DNA from: Rhizophagus irregularis
Taxonomy: Eukaryota > Glomeromycota > Glomeromycetes > Glomerales > Glomeraceae
Length of the DNA stretch: 64,000 bases
Assembly: GCF_026210795.1 (NCBI RefSeq)
Contig: NC_089434.1
Location: 4,774,001-4,838,000, forward strand
Direction: 5' to 3'
In this document: positions 25,090-38,015 of the stretch, one piece after another
How positions within the stretch are numbered: the stretch's first letter is position 1
Layout: every line of letters starts with the position of its first letter
Notes under the pieces: model-generated
Database searches by the model: none
Told to the model about the DNA's origin: nothing
What the model saw: the letters and a program-made list of their open reading frames with translations, nothing else
Position numbers and translations under genes: made by a program

Positions 25090-26149
25090 TATATACAGTA
25101 AGTAAGTAAGGTAATTATAATGAAAGTAATATTTATTTTATATATAATAGGATTAGTATAAATATTATATTATAAAGAGATAATTGTTATAATAAAAATA
25201 TTTCTTTAATTTATAAAGACTTTTAATATTATATTGTAAAGGAATAGTTAAGAGAAAAATATTTCTTTTATTTATATTTATATTTATTAGTTTATGTAAT
25301 TTTTAAAATATATAAATACAAGTTGATTTTGAATTTAAGTTCAATACCATTACTTTATAAAATAATAAAATAAAATAATAAATACTTTTTTTTAATTATA
25401 AATTTTGATTCTTTTATTTTACCTTTTTTTTTATAATAAAAATGTGCCTCTTTAATTATTAATTTAATTAAACCAGGAATAAAATATATTAGAAAAATTC
25501 TCACATTTTATTTATTTGTAAAAAAAAGTAATAATAATTACTTTATGAAATAATAAAAGGTTAAAGGAAAATTATGTTTTTGAATAAAATAATAATAATA
25601 AAAGTTTCTTTGTAAAACAAAAAAGAGATATTATAAATAAGAAAAGTGATAATTAAGAAATATTATAATTAAGAGATGTAAATGTTTAAACTAAGTAAAA
25701 CAAAAGTATATTAAGTTAAATAATTTTGTTATATCAAATGGCAGATGATAGTAATAACATTATTAAAAGTTAAGTAAGATTTGTTATATTAAATATTTAG
25801 AAAAGATTCTTAATTAATAAAAGTTATAAAAGTTGTATCAGAATATTTACAAAGTTATAAAATATGAAACAGTGAAAGAATTCATAAAAGGGAAAAATTT
25901 TTAATAAAAGTTTTTGATAAAAATATTTTGGTAAATCAGGAATTATTATTATAAAATAAGTTATTGATATAAAAGATTAAAATATATTAAAAATGTAGTT
26001 CTGCCCAAGTTTATAGTACCGGCCAGATTTACCAAATGTACTGTATTTTAGTGTGAATATTGTGTAAATCTTGTACTAATTCGGTTACAATTACTTTGAT
26101 GGAAACAATAAATTTCCATATATGGAGTCTTCACTCGGACAAATTTTAA
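25090..26149. other. AT-rich non-coding spacer
   Basis: Nearly all A/T, with many short runs and no open frame longer than expected. No repeat unit is recognised. Confidence 0.5.
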
Positions 26150-29100
26150 TCTTTACTACGATTTATAACGGTAATCCGGATTTCACCGGGACCTGACATT
26201 ACTGAACGGGTACTTTCGTTAGGTGGGCGTAAACACTAATTAAAGTTACGTTTAAAAGAAATACCTTGTTTATTATTATATAAAAATATTTAAGACATGA
26301 GAGTTACACCTAATAATATATGAGGAGATGATCATTTTCATTCAGATGCGCGAACGATTGGTAACTGTAGAATAGATTTTTGTTCATACTATAATAAGTG
26401 TGAGTGGTCTTAAAGTTAAATGATTAATAATTTTTACAAAACTGATTAACACACATAATTCAATAACTTATACGAATAGAGAATGATATATACGATAACT
26501 GAATACAACATCTATCTGATATGTACAGTAACAGCAGTACAGTAAATAAAAGAGTTTATGTTTGGGGAGTTTGTCAAACATAATAAAAAAAATTCTCACG
26601 ATATTGTTGTTAATTACATGAACTATATCCAAACAATTATATTGATTGTTTATTTTTTCATCGTATGATTTGAAAAATCAAATGTTAGAAATGTTAGAAG
26701 AAGCATAATTCTATCATACTGTAAGGAGATAAAGAATATTTTTCCTTTATGGGAAAATTATTATAACTACAGATATAATTGTATCACAAGTTTGTTTTTC
26801 AATTCACATACGTCCTAATCGGTGTCACGACACCCAAAGTTTCTATAATCAGTAGAACAAATCAATTTTTTTTTTTATTTCAACAAACTTTTATTCACCG
26901 AAAAAAAATGCTGGTGCTTTTTTTTTTGTTAGACATCGCATTTTGTAAACAAATAATTAATACTTTTTTGATTTGTTTCAAAAAGACGAATTTGAGTTAT
27001 CAATTGTATGTGATCTACCTGTGTGACAAAAAAATGTAGGGCGATAGACAATCGTAATTATAAATGAGAAGAAAATTTCGAATTTCGCGATACAACTTCT
27101 AAAATTCTTTTTTTAACAAAAACCTTTTATAAAAATAGGAATTTAATAATAATTTACCTAAATTTACTTATTTGTGTTGATCATTCATTTATTAACTTTA
27201 CTTGGGACTTTATTATTTTTTTTAAAAAAAATAAATTTAAACAATAACAAAGGATGGATGGCAGATAAGATAAATAAACGCCAATATGCATCCATTGGAA
27301 TTTTCGAATGTAACATATTTTTTTAGAATTATTTATTTGAAAATCAATAATAACTGATAACGATAATAAAATTTAAAGTTCTCCTTCTCACGATATTTTT
27401 TTTTTGTGCATGTGAAATAATTTGTAATATTAGAAATATATTTTTTGTAATGTTTCACATATGTTTGATTCATTATTTAATTCTGTATTTGATTAAAAGA
27501 TTAAAAAAATAAAAATACAATCTTATAATAACGACTACAAAAATAGTCTTTTTGATCCATGTTCTTTGTTCTTTTTACAGAACTTTAATTATATAATATT
27601 ATTTCGTTCGATATTATTGTTCTCCTTTGCATAATTGCGGAACTCCGTAAACGATAAGGTTTTATTATAATTTATTACAATCAATATATGTAATTTAGAA
27701 TTTCTTTATTATTGAAATCACGCGTTTATATTGGAAAATTCTATCACGCTCTGGAATTTCAAAATCTTTCTTAAACGAAAATAAAAAAAATAATAGTTTG
27801 GATAATAGTTTGGTCCTTTTGGAGATGATTGGTACTATTATTAAAAAAAACATAATTATTAATTAGTAACCAATAACCTTTTAACAAAAATTACTGCAAC
27901 TCTCTAAATAATAATAATATTCAAAGATTACAAATCAAAAATTCGTTATCTGATTTATCAATTTATTTACAACTTAATAAACTTGTAATTCAGGGGGAAC
28001 TTCCATATATGGAATTTATAGAACAAAATAAAATAACGAAACTATAACATTATATTATGAACCTTAAATTTTAATATAATCCCTTTTTAAATAATTTAAA
28101 ATATTTAATCCCTGAATAATTATTTTAATTATTTCCATTTTTTTTTAGTCGAAAATTAAGTTAATCAATGAAATCAATTTTGAAACGGAATGTATTTGTA
28201 ACGAAGTACTAAAAAAAATTTTTAATAATCAAATTAAAAAAAAAAAAATAGAAACATATCACGAAATCTAATTCAATGCCGTAAATCATTGGTTATTTAC
28301 GATTAAGATCAACTCCAATATGATCAATATATGATTGAATAATGATAACTGATAACTTTCGATAATTCATGATTTTATTTGCATATATAATTATTAATCA
28401 AATGACAATATATTGACTTTTTCGTTAAACTTAAAACTTTTATCATATGCTTATGATGTTTCAAAGCATCATGTCCTTTGTTCAAGATTTTCATTTTAGT
28501 AATTCGTTAATTCGTGGAATAACCAAAAAGATCGCTGATCGACATGTTTTTTATACATCAATAAAAATAGATAATATAAATATTTGGTGGGAAATTTCAC
28601 CCTGCTCAGGATCTGCAAAGGATCCAAATATGGTTTAGTAAGAAAATAATTATCAGCCACGTAATTTTTTGTTTTAAAATTAAAATATTAAAATATTGTA
28701 TGTAATATATTTATATAATTTATTTATTTTTATAAATTAATAAATTATATTCATTTATATGCCCTTGAATAAATTTTACGATAATTCATTCATTCATTAT
28801 ACAGTACACTTTAAAATATTTTACTTTTTTTACGTTAATTATTTCCGTATCTTCGTATCCATCCGTATCATTCAAACAATAATTATGTATGAAATTAAAC
28901 ACACGCATTATCTTTCTTTGAAAGGAACATAGAGGGCGTTATTATTTTGATTAATTTAGATTACAGGCTAAATGATTTCATATTTGTTTTTCTTAGTTGT
29001 TTTCATCTCATGATTTACACAAAGATGTTGAAATGGCGCGATATTTCTTTATTTATTTATAATATTTATAATTCATTTCTGTGATTTCCGCGATTTTCCG

Positions 29101-29520
29101 CGATTTGAAATGTTACGCGTTGTTCTTCCTTTTAATTAAGTTTTTTTGATTTGTAATATGTATCCTTATTCGTTTCATTTGTTCTTTTTATGGTTTGTAT
29201 GATGCTGCGCAAGGTTTAAAAATTAAATATAAAAGCAACCATAAAACAGTCCCGGTCAAAATAAGAATATGAAAAGATATTCAAAAAAAAACTTAAGATA
29301 TTAATTATGATCTTATTTCATTAACAAAATTAACAAAAAAAAAAAAATATTCCCCCAAACCCTCAAAACCGACTTCAAAAATTTCTAACCGTCCTTACCG
29401 TCCTCAAACCGCCATCAATACCGCCCATCAAAACCGCCATCAAAACCGTTCTCAAAACCCGTTCCCCCCCGAAAAAAAAAGAAAAAAGAAAAAAAAAAAT
29501 CATGGTTAGTTAAGATGAAT
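26150..29520 (+). repeat. segmental duplication block Y, copy B
   Basis: Second copy of the block at 16430-19460, same orientation. It carries extra sequence near its end, including the C-rich stretch at 29350-29470. It is followed within about 300 bp by block X copy B, whereas in the first set X precedes Y with 9.3 kb between. It contains no recognised gene; an open frame at 26779-27039 is hydrophobic low-complexity and is not conserved as a frame in copy A. Confidence 0.88.
29350..29470 (+). repeat. C-rich irregular minisatellite
   Basis: Irregular repeats of a unit close to CAAAACCGCCAT (about ten units including degenerate ones) end in a run of seven C. The + strand here has almost no G, a strong strand asymmetry. 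It is absent from block Y copy A. Confidence 0.7.
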
Positions 29521-31698
29521 TAATTAAAATGAATTTATCCAAATTACAACTCTCAACTAATTTAATCTTTTTGCAATCTATAGCATACGAAGTAACTTAC
29601 TTCAATTCTTTTCCGTTTTCGTTTCACTTTTTAAAAAATTTTATCCAAAAATAAGCTTATAAATTGTCTCTTTTTTTATATGTAAAAATAAATTATAAAT
29701 CAAATAAATATATGATTTTATTATAAAATGTAATGAATGTGACGTTCTTATCCATTGCTGTGCCATTATCTTGATTACGAAATTAAGATCATCCTAAAAT
29801 TATTATTTAAATTTAGGTACAATATCTGCTGCGCCATCTTATAAAACTAAATATTAAAAATCAAACCGATGATTAAAATTTTAAATATAATTTCATCATG
29901 ACATACTCAAAAACTAACATTCCCCTTATTCATGTTAACCTAAAAATACAAACCTAATCGTCGAATTTCCTCGAAATTTTGTAGCAACAATATCTGATTC
30001 CTAAATCCATTTACCATCAATTGTCAATGCGAAAAATATAAATGTAAAAATTAATTCTTATCAAAATAGTTTCGACCTTTGCAACAACCTTTTAGAAAAT
30101 AAAAAAAATTCAACTAATAAAAATAAATGTGTAAGAAGGGTTTCTTTTTAATTTTCTTTCTATTTTAGAATTCAAAAGTTGTGACGTAAGAAATTACAAG
30201 AACATTTCTTCAAATACTTTCGAAGTTATATCTAAGAATTTGATGATATGGCGTGTTTGTGTGTCTTATGGTCACTAATATATTCAATATTAAATTAAGC
30301 GAAACTTAAATTTCAAAATTCTACGTAATATTACTAAGTACAAAAAAAAAAAAGATTTTAAATTACACTATGATTATCTCTACCTATCAATGGTAGTGAT
30401 TTTTGTTGTTATGAAAAATTATAATTATTGGTTAAATAAAATAAATCGTGGTTAATCGGTTAATCGGTTAATCGAATTCTATCGAATTCTTAAATATAAA
30501 ATGTATAAATTGTTATCAGAATTATTTGCTACTATCATATCATATTCTTCTTTGTTTTAAAATATCTTTTTTTTTTTGTCCAACGATTCTTGCCATCGCA
30601 AAATCTTAGTATAATATATTTCAAGTCGCCTGTCATATTATTAGTTCATTTGTCGTTACGGTACTACATCGTTTATTGTTAAAGTTACAAAAAACTGAAT
30701 TCAGGAACAATGAATAAACATATAAAAAATTTAATTGATTAGGAACATGATTATTTATCTTATTTTATATAACAGGGTATGCTCCCTTTCTAAATTTTCG
30801 TTTCATTTTTTTATTTGTGTAAACCCTAGTTATTAGGCATAAAAATTATTAAGTTTAATTTTGATCAATTTTTAGTAAATATTTACTGTATATCATCAGT
30901 CTTTTTAAAAAGAAAGAGGTCTATTGTTCCATTTTAAAACATTGATTTTTCATCTCTAAATATTCTATTTCGACTCAGGATCAATTCAGAAGAATCAATT
31001 CAGGTTTTTTGCAGCTACACAGCATCCCTATTTTCCTTTAAAAATTAAGATGGCTTGATTATTCTCAACCAGTTTATTTATTTGATTTATGGTTGAAAAT
31101 GGTTTGATTAGGGGTCTAGATTTCTCAATTGTTTACTTTATTCTTTAATCTATATTGTAATACAAAGAGATTGCGAAATAAAATTGGGGAGAAAAATTAT
31201 TTCACAACTAAGAATTCTTGAATTTTTACCTTGTTAAAGGCTTTTCTGCTTCTGAGAAAAACAAAAAGCCGATCATATGATAATGTCAATGCGTGAAATC
31301 GTGAATATCAACAAGAAATAAAAAAAGGTTGAGAATTCATTTAGCTTATGGACTTTTCGTGACCGGGTAATTTATTTTCCCGGATATCCATTAAATATCC
31401 GGATTTTGACAGGAATCCGGATAAATTTAAATCCACCATTATTAGTAGTGGCGCAACAATTACGATCCTGATCGAAATACTATCTATATGGAGTATGGAC
31501 AGTAATGGACTCAATTTTTTTATTAAAGTTGTACATAATTACTAATTTATGATTTAAATCTATTGAATTTTTATTAATATTATTTTTACGTTTTTTTATA
31601 CTTCGTTTTTTTAAGTCATCTTTTGAGTGAAAGTGGAAAATTTATAGAAGGTTAAAAAAAAGTTGCATACGCGTCACGCGTCACGTCTAATGAATTTT

Positions 31699-32142
31699 GC
31701 ACGTCTGAAATGTGTGTCAGGTTGACGGCGCAGTGTGGCGCAGTAATTCAAAAAAATCTAAGTTGAAGATTTTCTTTTTAATGTAATGCTTTCAAATTTA
31801 CACATTAGATGTATTTTCATCTGTTTTACAAAATTCACTTATAAACGGAAGGAGGTTTTGGACGTAGATTTTGACTTTAGTATATAACAACTGATTTTAT
31901 CGTCTTTGCCGATCATTTCCAAAATTGGATTTGTCAAAAAAACGGTTTTTGTTAAATAACTCGAAAATAGCCTTCTAAACCGCCCGTATATACTCTAAGT
32001 AAATTTGCAAAGCGGACGAAAATACATCTAGTGCAGTAATTTAAAGGTTTTATTTTAAATAAAAAAAATTGCAATTTAATTTTTTTTGGAAAAATCGCTG
32101 CGCCACACTGCGCCGTCAACCTGACACACATTTCAGATGTGC
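31699..32142. mobile_element. MULE-like non-autonomous element
   Basis: The element is 444 bp. Long terminal inverted repeats of about 44 bp start GCACGTCTGAAATGTGTG at the left and GCACATCTGAAATGTGTG read inward from the right, continuing TCAGGTTGACGGCGCAGTG. An exact 9-bp direct repeat, ATGAATTTT, flanks both sides (31690-31698 and 32143-32151). A 9-bp duplication and long arms are typical of Mutator-like elements. The inside has no transposase. Copy A of block X holds only a solo end (4030-4064). Confidence 0.92.
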
Positions 32143-32352
32143 ATGAATTTTACTAATTCACGACTTCGCGCAATTTGTTATTACAAAGTATTATAGTATT
32201 ACACGTGGGTTAAAGTCAGTTACGTATTAAGTCAGTTACGTGCTTTTCCTTTTACAGTTACGAATCAAAACAATCTAAAATTCTTCACAACAAAACACGA
32301 TAATTCCAACAAGATACGAAACACGATCCTAATTCAGTAACTTGCAATTTTG

Positions 32353-32363
32353 TATATAAATAG
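32353..32363 (+). promoter_or_regulatory. TATA-box-like motif, copy B
   Basis: TATATAAATAG is conserved with its surroundings from copy A (4192-4202). No intact gene is seen downstream. Confidence 0.28.
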
Positions 32364-33639
32364 AGGTCTTGGTCTAAACAGTGGTTAACTTTTAAACTTA
32401 AAACTTTATCGAAAAAATTTTTTTTCACAACTACCCGCACAACAATACATTTTTTTCACAACTACTCGCTCAACTATACATTCTTTTCGCACAACTATAC
32501 AAAGTTGAATAGAAGAATCATTTTTGATGCGCGCTATTTTCAAGGTAATTTATGATAAAAAATTATGACTTCTTTTGTAATTTGATAAAAAACTATTTAC
32601 TAAAAGATCAATGACTTCTTCTTCTTTTGTTAGAATTGCTCGGGTCTACAAAAAAAAAATATCGGCGCACCTCCTACTCATGAGACAAATCTTTCTATAC
32701 TTGACTTGGAATTAGCCCGATAGCTTTTCAGCTTTATGGGTTACAAGTACAGATAGATTTGATCGTTAAGAAAAAATCGCCTATCATTGCTCCGGTTAAT
32801 AAAATGGTGTGGGAAGAGGAGAAAATCAGAGAGAAAGAAACCGGAAGGCACAATTAAAAAAAGATTTAATGTTGGCAGGCGCCTATAAAAATCTTACGGT
32901 CACGTGAGATTGCAAAGATAAAATCTCAACTCGCCAAAACCTACTACAGTGCATAATAACAAAATTTCTTTAACTCCTGGAGTAGGCCTGATGAGAAGCT
33001 TCATATAAATGTTGAAACTAAAGAACTGCCAACAAGGTCTAGCTTCCATGTTTTAGAAGGACTGTCTTGTTTTGATTCATCAATAAGCGCATTCCGCTCG
33101 CCTACATTTTATTTTCTTTTAATATATCTTCTTTTAATTGTATTTTCTGTTTTCTTTCCCTCTGATTTTCTTCATCTTCCTCCTCGATTTTTTTTTCTCA
33201 AGATGAAAATGATTTTTTTTTTAATTTTACTGTACTTGTATTTTTATTTTAAACTCTTTTTTCGAAATAAATTTATACCTATTATGATATTATCAGAGTT
33301 TAAATTATTATACTTGATATGAATTTTGTCGAACCTGTATAAGATCTTTAGAAGAAGCAAAAAAAAATATGAATGAAGAATAAATCTGCTATAAAACGTT
33401 AATTATTTGTATTATCCATAAGAAAAAGTTGGTTCGGGCCCTCAGTTTCCACTAATGACCTTTTTATTTGTAACACAGATATTCTGATCAACGAAAAACC
33501 AAAAAATTTAAATCGTTGTATTCCACTTAATCTAGTTTCTTCCGCTATTCGCTCTTTCAACCTTTTACGCTCAAGTCTATTTAAACTAAAGTGTTTGATC
33601 AAGAGAACGAACACGGAAAGTTGCAAAATGACAAGCCAG

Positions 33640-35280
33640 CCACAGATTTATGAGCTGTGATGGCCTACGCAAGAGAAAGTGGAAATTGCAAGCGAGAGCA
33701 ACTTCCGGTTTTATCTTCCCACATACGTCTTATAAGAACAATAGGCCCTTCTATATTCCTAGGAGTTGGACCGTTATACAGTCAAACCTTTATATAACGA
33801 TATGTCGGGACATATATGAAATTTTTAGAAAATATCGTTATATCAAAGTTATACCGATATTTATATGTACTCACATATAGTGGGAAAATAAAATTTTATC
33901 GGTATATCAAGTTTTTAATAGTATATCGGTATATCGAATATCGGTATATCGAGGTTAGACTGTACTGTCAAATGAAATTCAGGTAACTGTTATTACCCCA
34001 TTTATAAGACCAGCAGGCATTCTGCAGGCCTTAGAAGCTTCAGATCCACTCGTATGTACCGCATGAATCTTAGCAACGGGTTGGTTTAATAATCGAAGTT
34101 TATTCAAATTTATTTTATCCACTTCAGTTCTTCCCATGTTGTTAGAACATTGATGGCATCTGAAGTTTTTCTCTCTGATTCAGGAATATTTTCTGGAATT
34201 CGCGTCATTAATAATTCCCAGTCGGATCGTGTAGACCTTCCATCACGTAAGTGATATGAGAGATTTCTGAATTGTTGTTGTTTATCCGAGTTACCTGTTG
34301 TCTTTGCAAGCCTCAAGTTTATAAATTTCTTGAAATTGACTAGACACTACGACCTTAGATAAATGATCTGATTTCGAGAGTCCTGAGAATACAATGGGAA
34401 CATCACATACCGGAGGAAGCTGCCCAAAGTCACCAACAAGAATTATGGATCGGCCAAAGGAATATTGGAGTGATCCGGAAATGCTTGCCGCGGTCGTTAA
34501 TTATAGCAAGAAAACGACGTCCTACCATACTCATTTCGATTATAAAATATTCTATATATTTTAGTTTTCTTTGGAGTCTCTTCAAAGATTCACCTTCAAG
34601 CTCAACGTTTACCCCGAATATTGGAACAGAAAGTGTGCCTTCAATGTTAACACCTGTTGGAGCAACTACCATATTGTTCTCATATAAGTTACTGTATGTT
34701 CCTTTGCGATCTCATATAACCTTCCCCGAATAGCATTAATAAGGTAAGATTTGCCGGTTCCAGCAGTACCCATGACAATAATTCTTAAAGGTACTATGGA
34801 TTCTACTCTTTCACATATTAATCTTTGTTTCTCACTTAGAGTTCTAAGGTCGATACTAGTTGTTCGTATGAACTTCGAACTGACTAGATGTTACTTGCTG
34901 AAATGATGGCAAATAGACAGACGCGTAGCTTAGATGACTTTAGTGCCCGTGATATTGATAGAAATCACGACTGGGTTAACGAAAGTTTGCTGCGATATCC
35001 TGAAATTGAAGAGGCAGAAAGCTTCATCCAGCAGGCAATTGGTCTTCCTATGGTGTGTCGTCGTCTTCTTCATCAGAATCGTTACCTTCAACTTCTTGAA
35101 TATCATCCACAGCAGGTCCAATTGAATCATTAGAGTCATCATTGATTTCTACAAGATGTTGGTTATATAAATCAATCCATGAAAGAGTGTGATTCTCTGT
35201 GAGGCTAAGAAGGTCTCTATAACGAACCATTTTGAATGGGAGATGGACGTGGCTAAATACGTACAATGTTTTCACCAGAG
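33640..35280 (-). pseudogene. Helitron helicase fragment, copy B
   Basis: This is the duplicate of the helicase part of 5500-7070, read leftward. It keeps the Walker A loop GTAGTGKS (about 34772-34748), VGDFGQLPPV-type sequence (about 34435-34400) and the C-terminal LA-AITAH segment (about 33680-33655), where the usual Trp codon has become TAG. The Rep part is absent. A 180-bp piece upstream of the P-loop is inverted (34864-35043), so that piece now reads on the + strand as LLAEMMANRQTRSLDDFS. A pogo-like element interrupts the 3' part. It is non-functional. Confidence 0.85.
33779..33962. mobile_element. pogo-like (Tc1/mariner) short element
   Basis: The element is 184 bp. Its ends are CAGTCAAACCTTTATATAAC and, read inward from the right, CAGTCTAACCTCGATATACC. 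It is flanked by TA on both sides (33777-33778 and 33963-33964). Inside are repeated ATATCGGTATATC units. These are the hallmarks of pogo/Tigger-type elements. Block X copy A lacks it at the matching place (about 5636-5652). Confidence 0.9.
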
Positions 35281-35434
35281 CATTCTACCCAGTTGCCTTT
35301 TACTAATTAATATATTGTAATTATAATCTATAGATATAATTTAATATATAATATAAAAAAAATTAAAAAAACTATTTAAAGGACAGTATAATATTTTTTA
35401 TTTTATTTTTTGATTAATTTATTAATTAACAAAT

Positions 35435-37289
35435 ATGTCTGAATTATTATATAACAAAATTTATAATTTTCTTATTACTTCACCATTAAATCATATTACT
35501 TTTTTTTCTGTTATTTATCAGATAATGAAAGATGAACCTTTAATAGAAAAAGAAGAATTATATAAAATAGTAGAAAAAGCTGGTAATGAAGCATTAAAAA
35601 CTGAAAAATTTCAAAAAATGGAAGCACAAGATAAAATAAGTAATATTTTTGAACAGGTATGTTTAAAATATTATTAAAAATCAATTTATTAAATGATGAA
35701 TGGCGCATTTTTGATAAATTTTTAGACTTATAAAATTTTAGTCAATTGGGTGAATCTAATAAACATACTAGTGTTGAATTCAACTTCACACAATAAAGTA
35801 TGAAGACAAACCTGTGTACTCGTTTTATAGCTCTGTTAGTATCAGCATTCAACTCTGAGGACGCATGAGGAGTATTCAGGCTTTAATTTTATAAGTTTTA
35901 AAATTTATATGTAAAAAACAAAGTTGTTTCACTATGTATAGGCCATACAGAAATGACAACTTTGTTATAATATTCTGATAACATGAGCTCATGATATTAA
36001 AAATATATATTTTATTAATATTTTATTTACTAAAATACAATTTTTTTGCGCCAGTTTCAAATTGCTTTTGAAGGTGTTTGAAGTATTCGTGATATTGAAA
36101 TAGATAATAAAGTTCTTAATAAAGAAGAAATCAAATAATATATAAATGATTTAAAAAAAAACTTAAGATATTTGTTTTTTTAACAATTAATTTTTAATAT
36201 AAAATTATATAATTCTTTTTAAACAAATAATTCTTTATATGCTTCAGAAATACAATTAGATTTAGAAAATATAGATATTAATAAATTAACCTGGAAGAAT
36301 CCAATTGCTAGCCAAGTAATTAGTGATGATTCAGATATAATAAAAAATTTATTAATAGGAGTATATCAATTTTTTATGAAATTAGCAAAACAAATGCAAA
36401 TAGATAGTTTACCAAATATTATTCAAGAAGAATGCAATCAATTTTTAAATGATTTTAAAGAAGAAAATTTAAATTTATTATGTAATAAATATAAATATAA
36501 TAATACTTGGATAGAATCAAATGAAAAATTATGTGAAATTACAAAAGAAATTCTTAATACTTTATAAGTAAATTTTAATATTTAAAAAATATTATTTATT
36601 ATAATTATATAATTAATTTAAATTTTTAAGAGTAATATATATGAAATTGCTAATACAAAATAAAGAAACATATGTAACTAATATTATTGTTTTACTTTTA
36701 CGTGTTACATTAAAGGATCTTATAGTTGAAAATGTTAATTTACTTAGCATGTAAGTTTAATTAAATTTTTATTATAATATAAATATTAAAATAATATAAT
36801 TAATATTATTTATTTAGTGCTAAAAAACAAAGTAAAGCTAATGCAACTAGAAGAAAAAATTATAAAAAACAAGAAAAATGATCTGATATTATGTTTATGA
36901 AAAAAAAAATAAATTATTTGAATTTATATTTGTAAAATGTTTTCGTTTAATTTGTAATAATAATAAAAAAGAAAAGAATAAAATAAAATTATGGAAAGAG
37001 ATAAATAATGAATAAATTATATATATATAAAGAATAGACTTGATAAAGATAAATTTCAAAATGCATTTTAATGTTATTATTAGAGATACATTTAAAGTTA
37101 ATCATTTTTATCATTTATATTCTACTAAAATTCCAGTATAACCAACTAGTGATAAAATGCATTTATTAGAATTTATAAATGTATTATTACATATAAAAAA
37201 TATTTTAATTATTGTATTACCAATTAAATTAAAATGATTAAGAAAACAATAAAATAATTATACAATATCTACTAACATGGAAGATGATT
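35435..37289 (+). pseudogene. unidentified AT-rich multi-exon gene, probably decayed
   Basis: The first exon starts at 35435 (ATG after AACAAAT) and runs 74 codons to a GTATGT donor at 35657. It is lysine/glutamate-rich and probably helical. Further coding-like pieces follow: FQIAFEGV-stop-SIRDIEIDN (about 36053-36140), a 109-codon piece from about 36240 to 36567 containing WKNPIASQVISDDSD, a short segment near 36640-36750, and NHFYHLYSTKIPV (about 37100-37140) ending near 37289. At least three in-frame stops fall where an Arg or Gln codon would read through by one C-to-T change. I do not recognise the family. Codon use is extreme in A/T. It may be one decayed gene or two neighbours. Confidence 0.4.
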
Positions 37290-37526
37290 AATTATTATTT
37301 TTTATGTTTAATAGAATTTATTATTACAAATTTTTTTTTTTATTTTATGATTTAATGGTTATTTATTATTACAAATTATTATATATTTTTTTATTATATA
37401 ACTAAATAAAATTTATATTAAGATAATTTTTTTAATTTTTATTTTATTTTTTATTTTTAATAATAAATAATTCCATTTTATTTAATAAAATAATTAAATA
37501 TTATATATTTATCAAAGAATTATAAT
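37290..37526. other. AT-rich spacer
   Basis: Almost pure A/T sequence with no recognisable feature. It ends in the ATTATAAT target copy of the next element. Confidence 0.5.
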
Positions 37527-37820
37527 AGGACATCGGATATCTTTTATAGAACTCACAACTGACTTTTTGCCAAAAAAGACCTAATTTGCTCTTTTTTTAT
37601 TTTCCATTTTTTGCGATTATTTCAGTATTTAGTGATTCGATTCATGCAGATTTTTTTTATTTTGTAGAACTCAATGAGAGCTACAAAACAAAAAAAAGTT
37701 CATACAAATTGGACTACTAGATGCTGAGATAATTGCAAAAAACTGATTTTTTTTTTGTAAAATTTAGGTTAATCTGCAAAAAAGTTACCACTGAGTTGTT
37801 TATGTAATATCCAGGGTCCT
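37527..37820 (+). mobile_element. AGGACC short TIR element, copy 5 (old)
   Basis: The element is 294 bp. It starts AGGACATCGGATATCT and ends AATATCCAGGGTCCT, diverged from the other copies by many substitutions. The exact 8-bp flank ATTATAAT lies on both sides (37519-37526 and 37821-37828). Its interior keeps the family's order of motifs, including the fold-back centre. It is the oldest-looking member here. Confidence 0.88.
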
Positions 37821-38015
37821 ATTATAATAATATAAATTGATGTTTTTTTAATTTTATTTAAATATATTATTAATATTATTTATTATAAATAAAAAAAACT
37901 TATAATTTTTATTATATTTTTAATAATTTATTTATATTAAAATGACAATTATTATTATAAATTTATATAAATAAAAATTTATAATATTTACATAAGATTT
38001 TTCTACAAATATATA

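Larger units (their letters stand above)
29820..35315 (+). repeat. segmental duplication block X, copy B
   Basis: Second copy of 2470-7070. Relative to copy A it contains a full MULE-like element (31699-32142), a pogo-like element (33779-33962) and unrelated sequence at about 32690-33060. A 180-bp segment is inverted (34864-35043). Several short deletions are also present. Confidence 0.9.

Noticed and set aside
26779-27039. 86-codon open frame in block Y copy B
   Set aside because: It is hydrophobic and low-complexity, and the matching part of copy A has the frame broken.
34888-35133. Plus-strand 81-codon open frame (LLAEMMANRQTRSLDD)
   Set aside because: It is the inverted piece of the helicase gene, not an independent gene.
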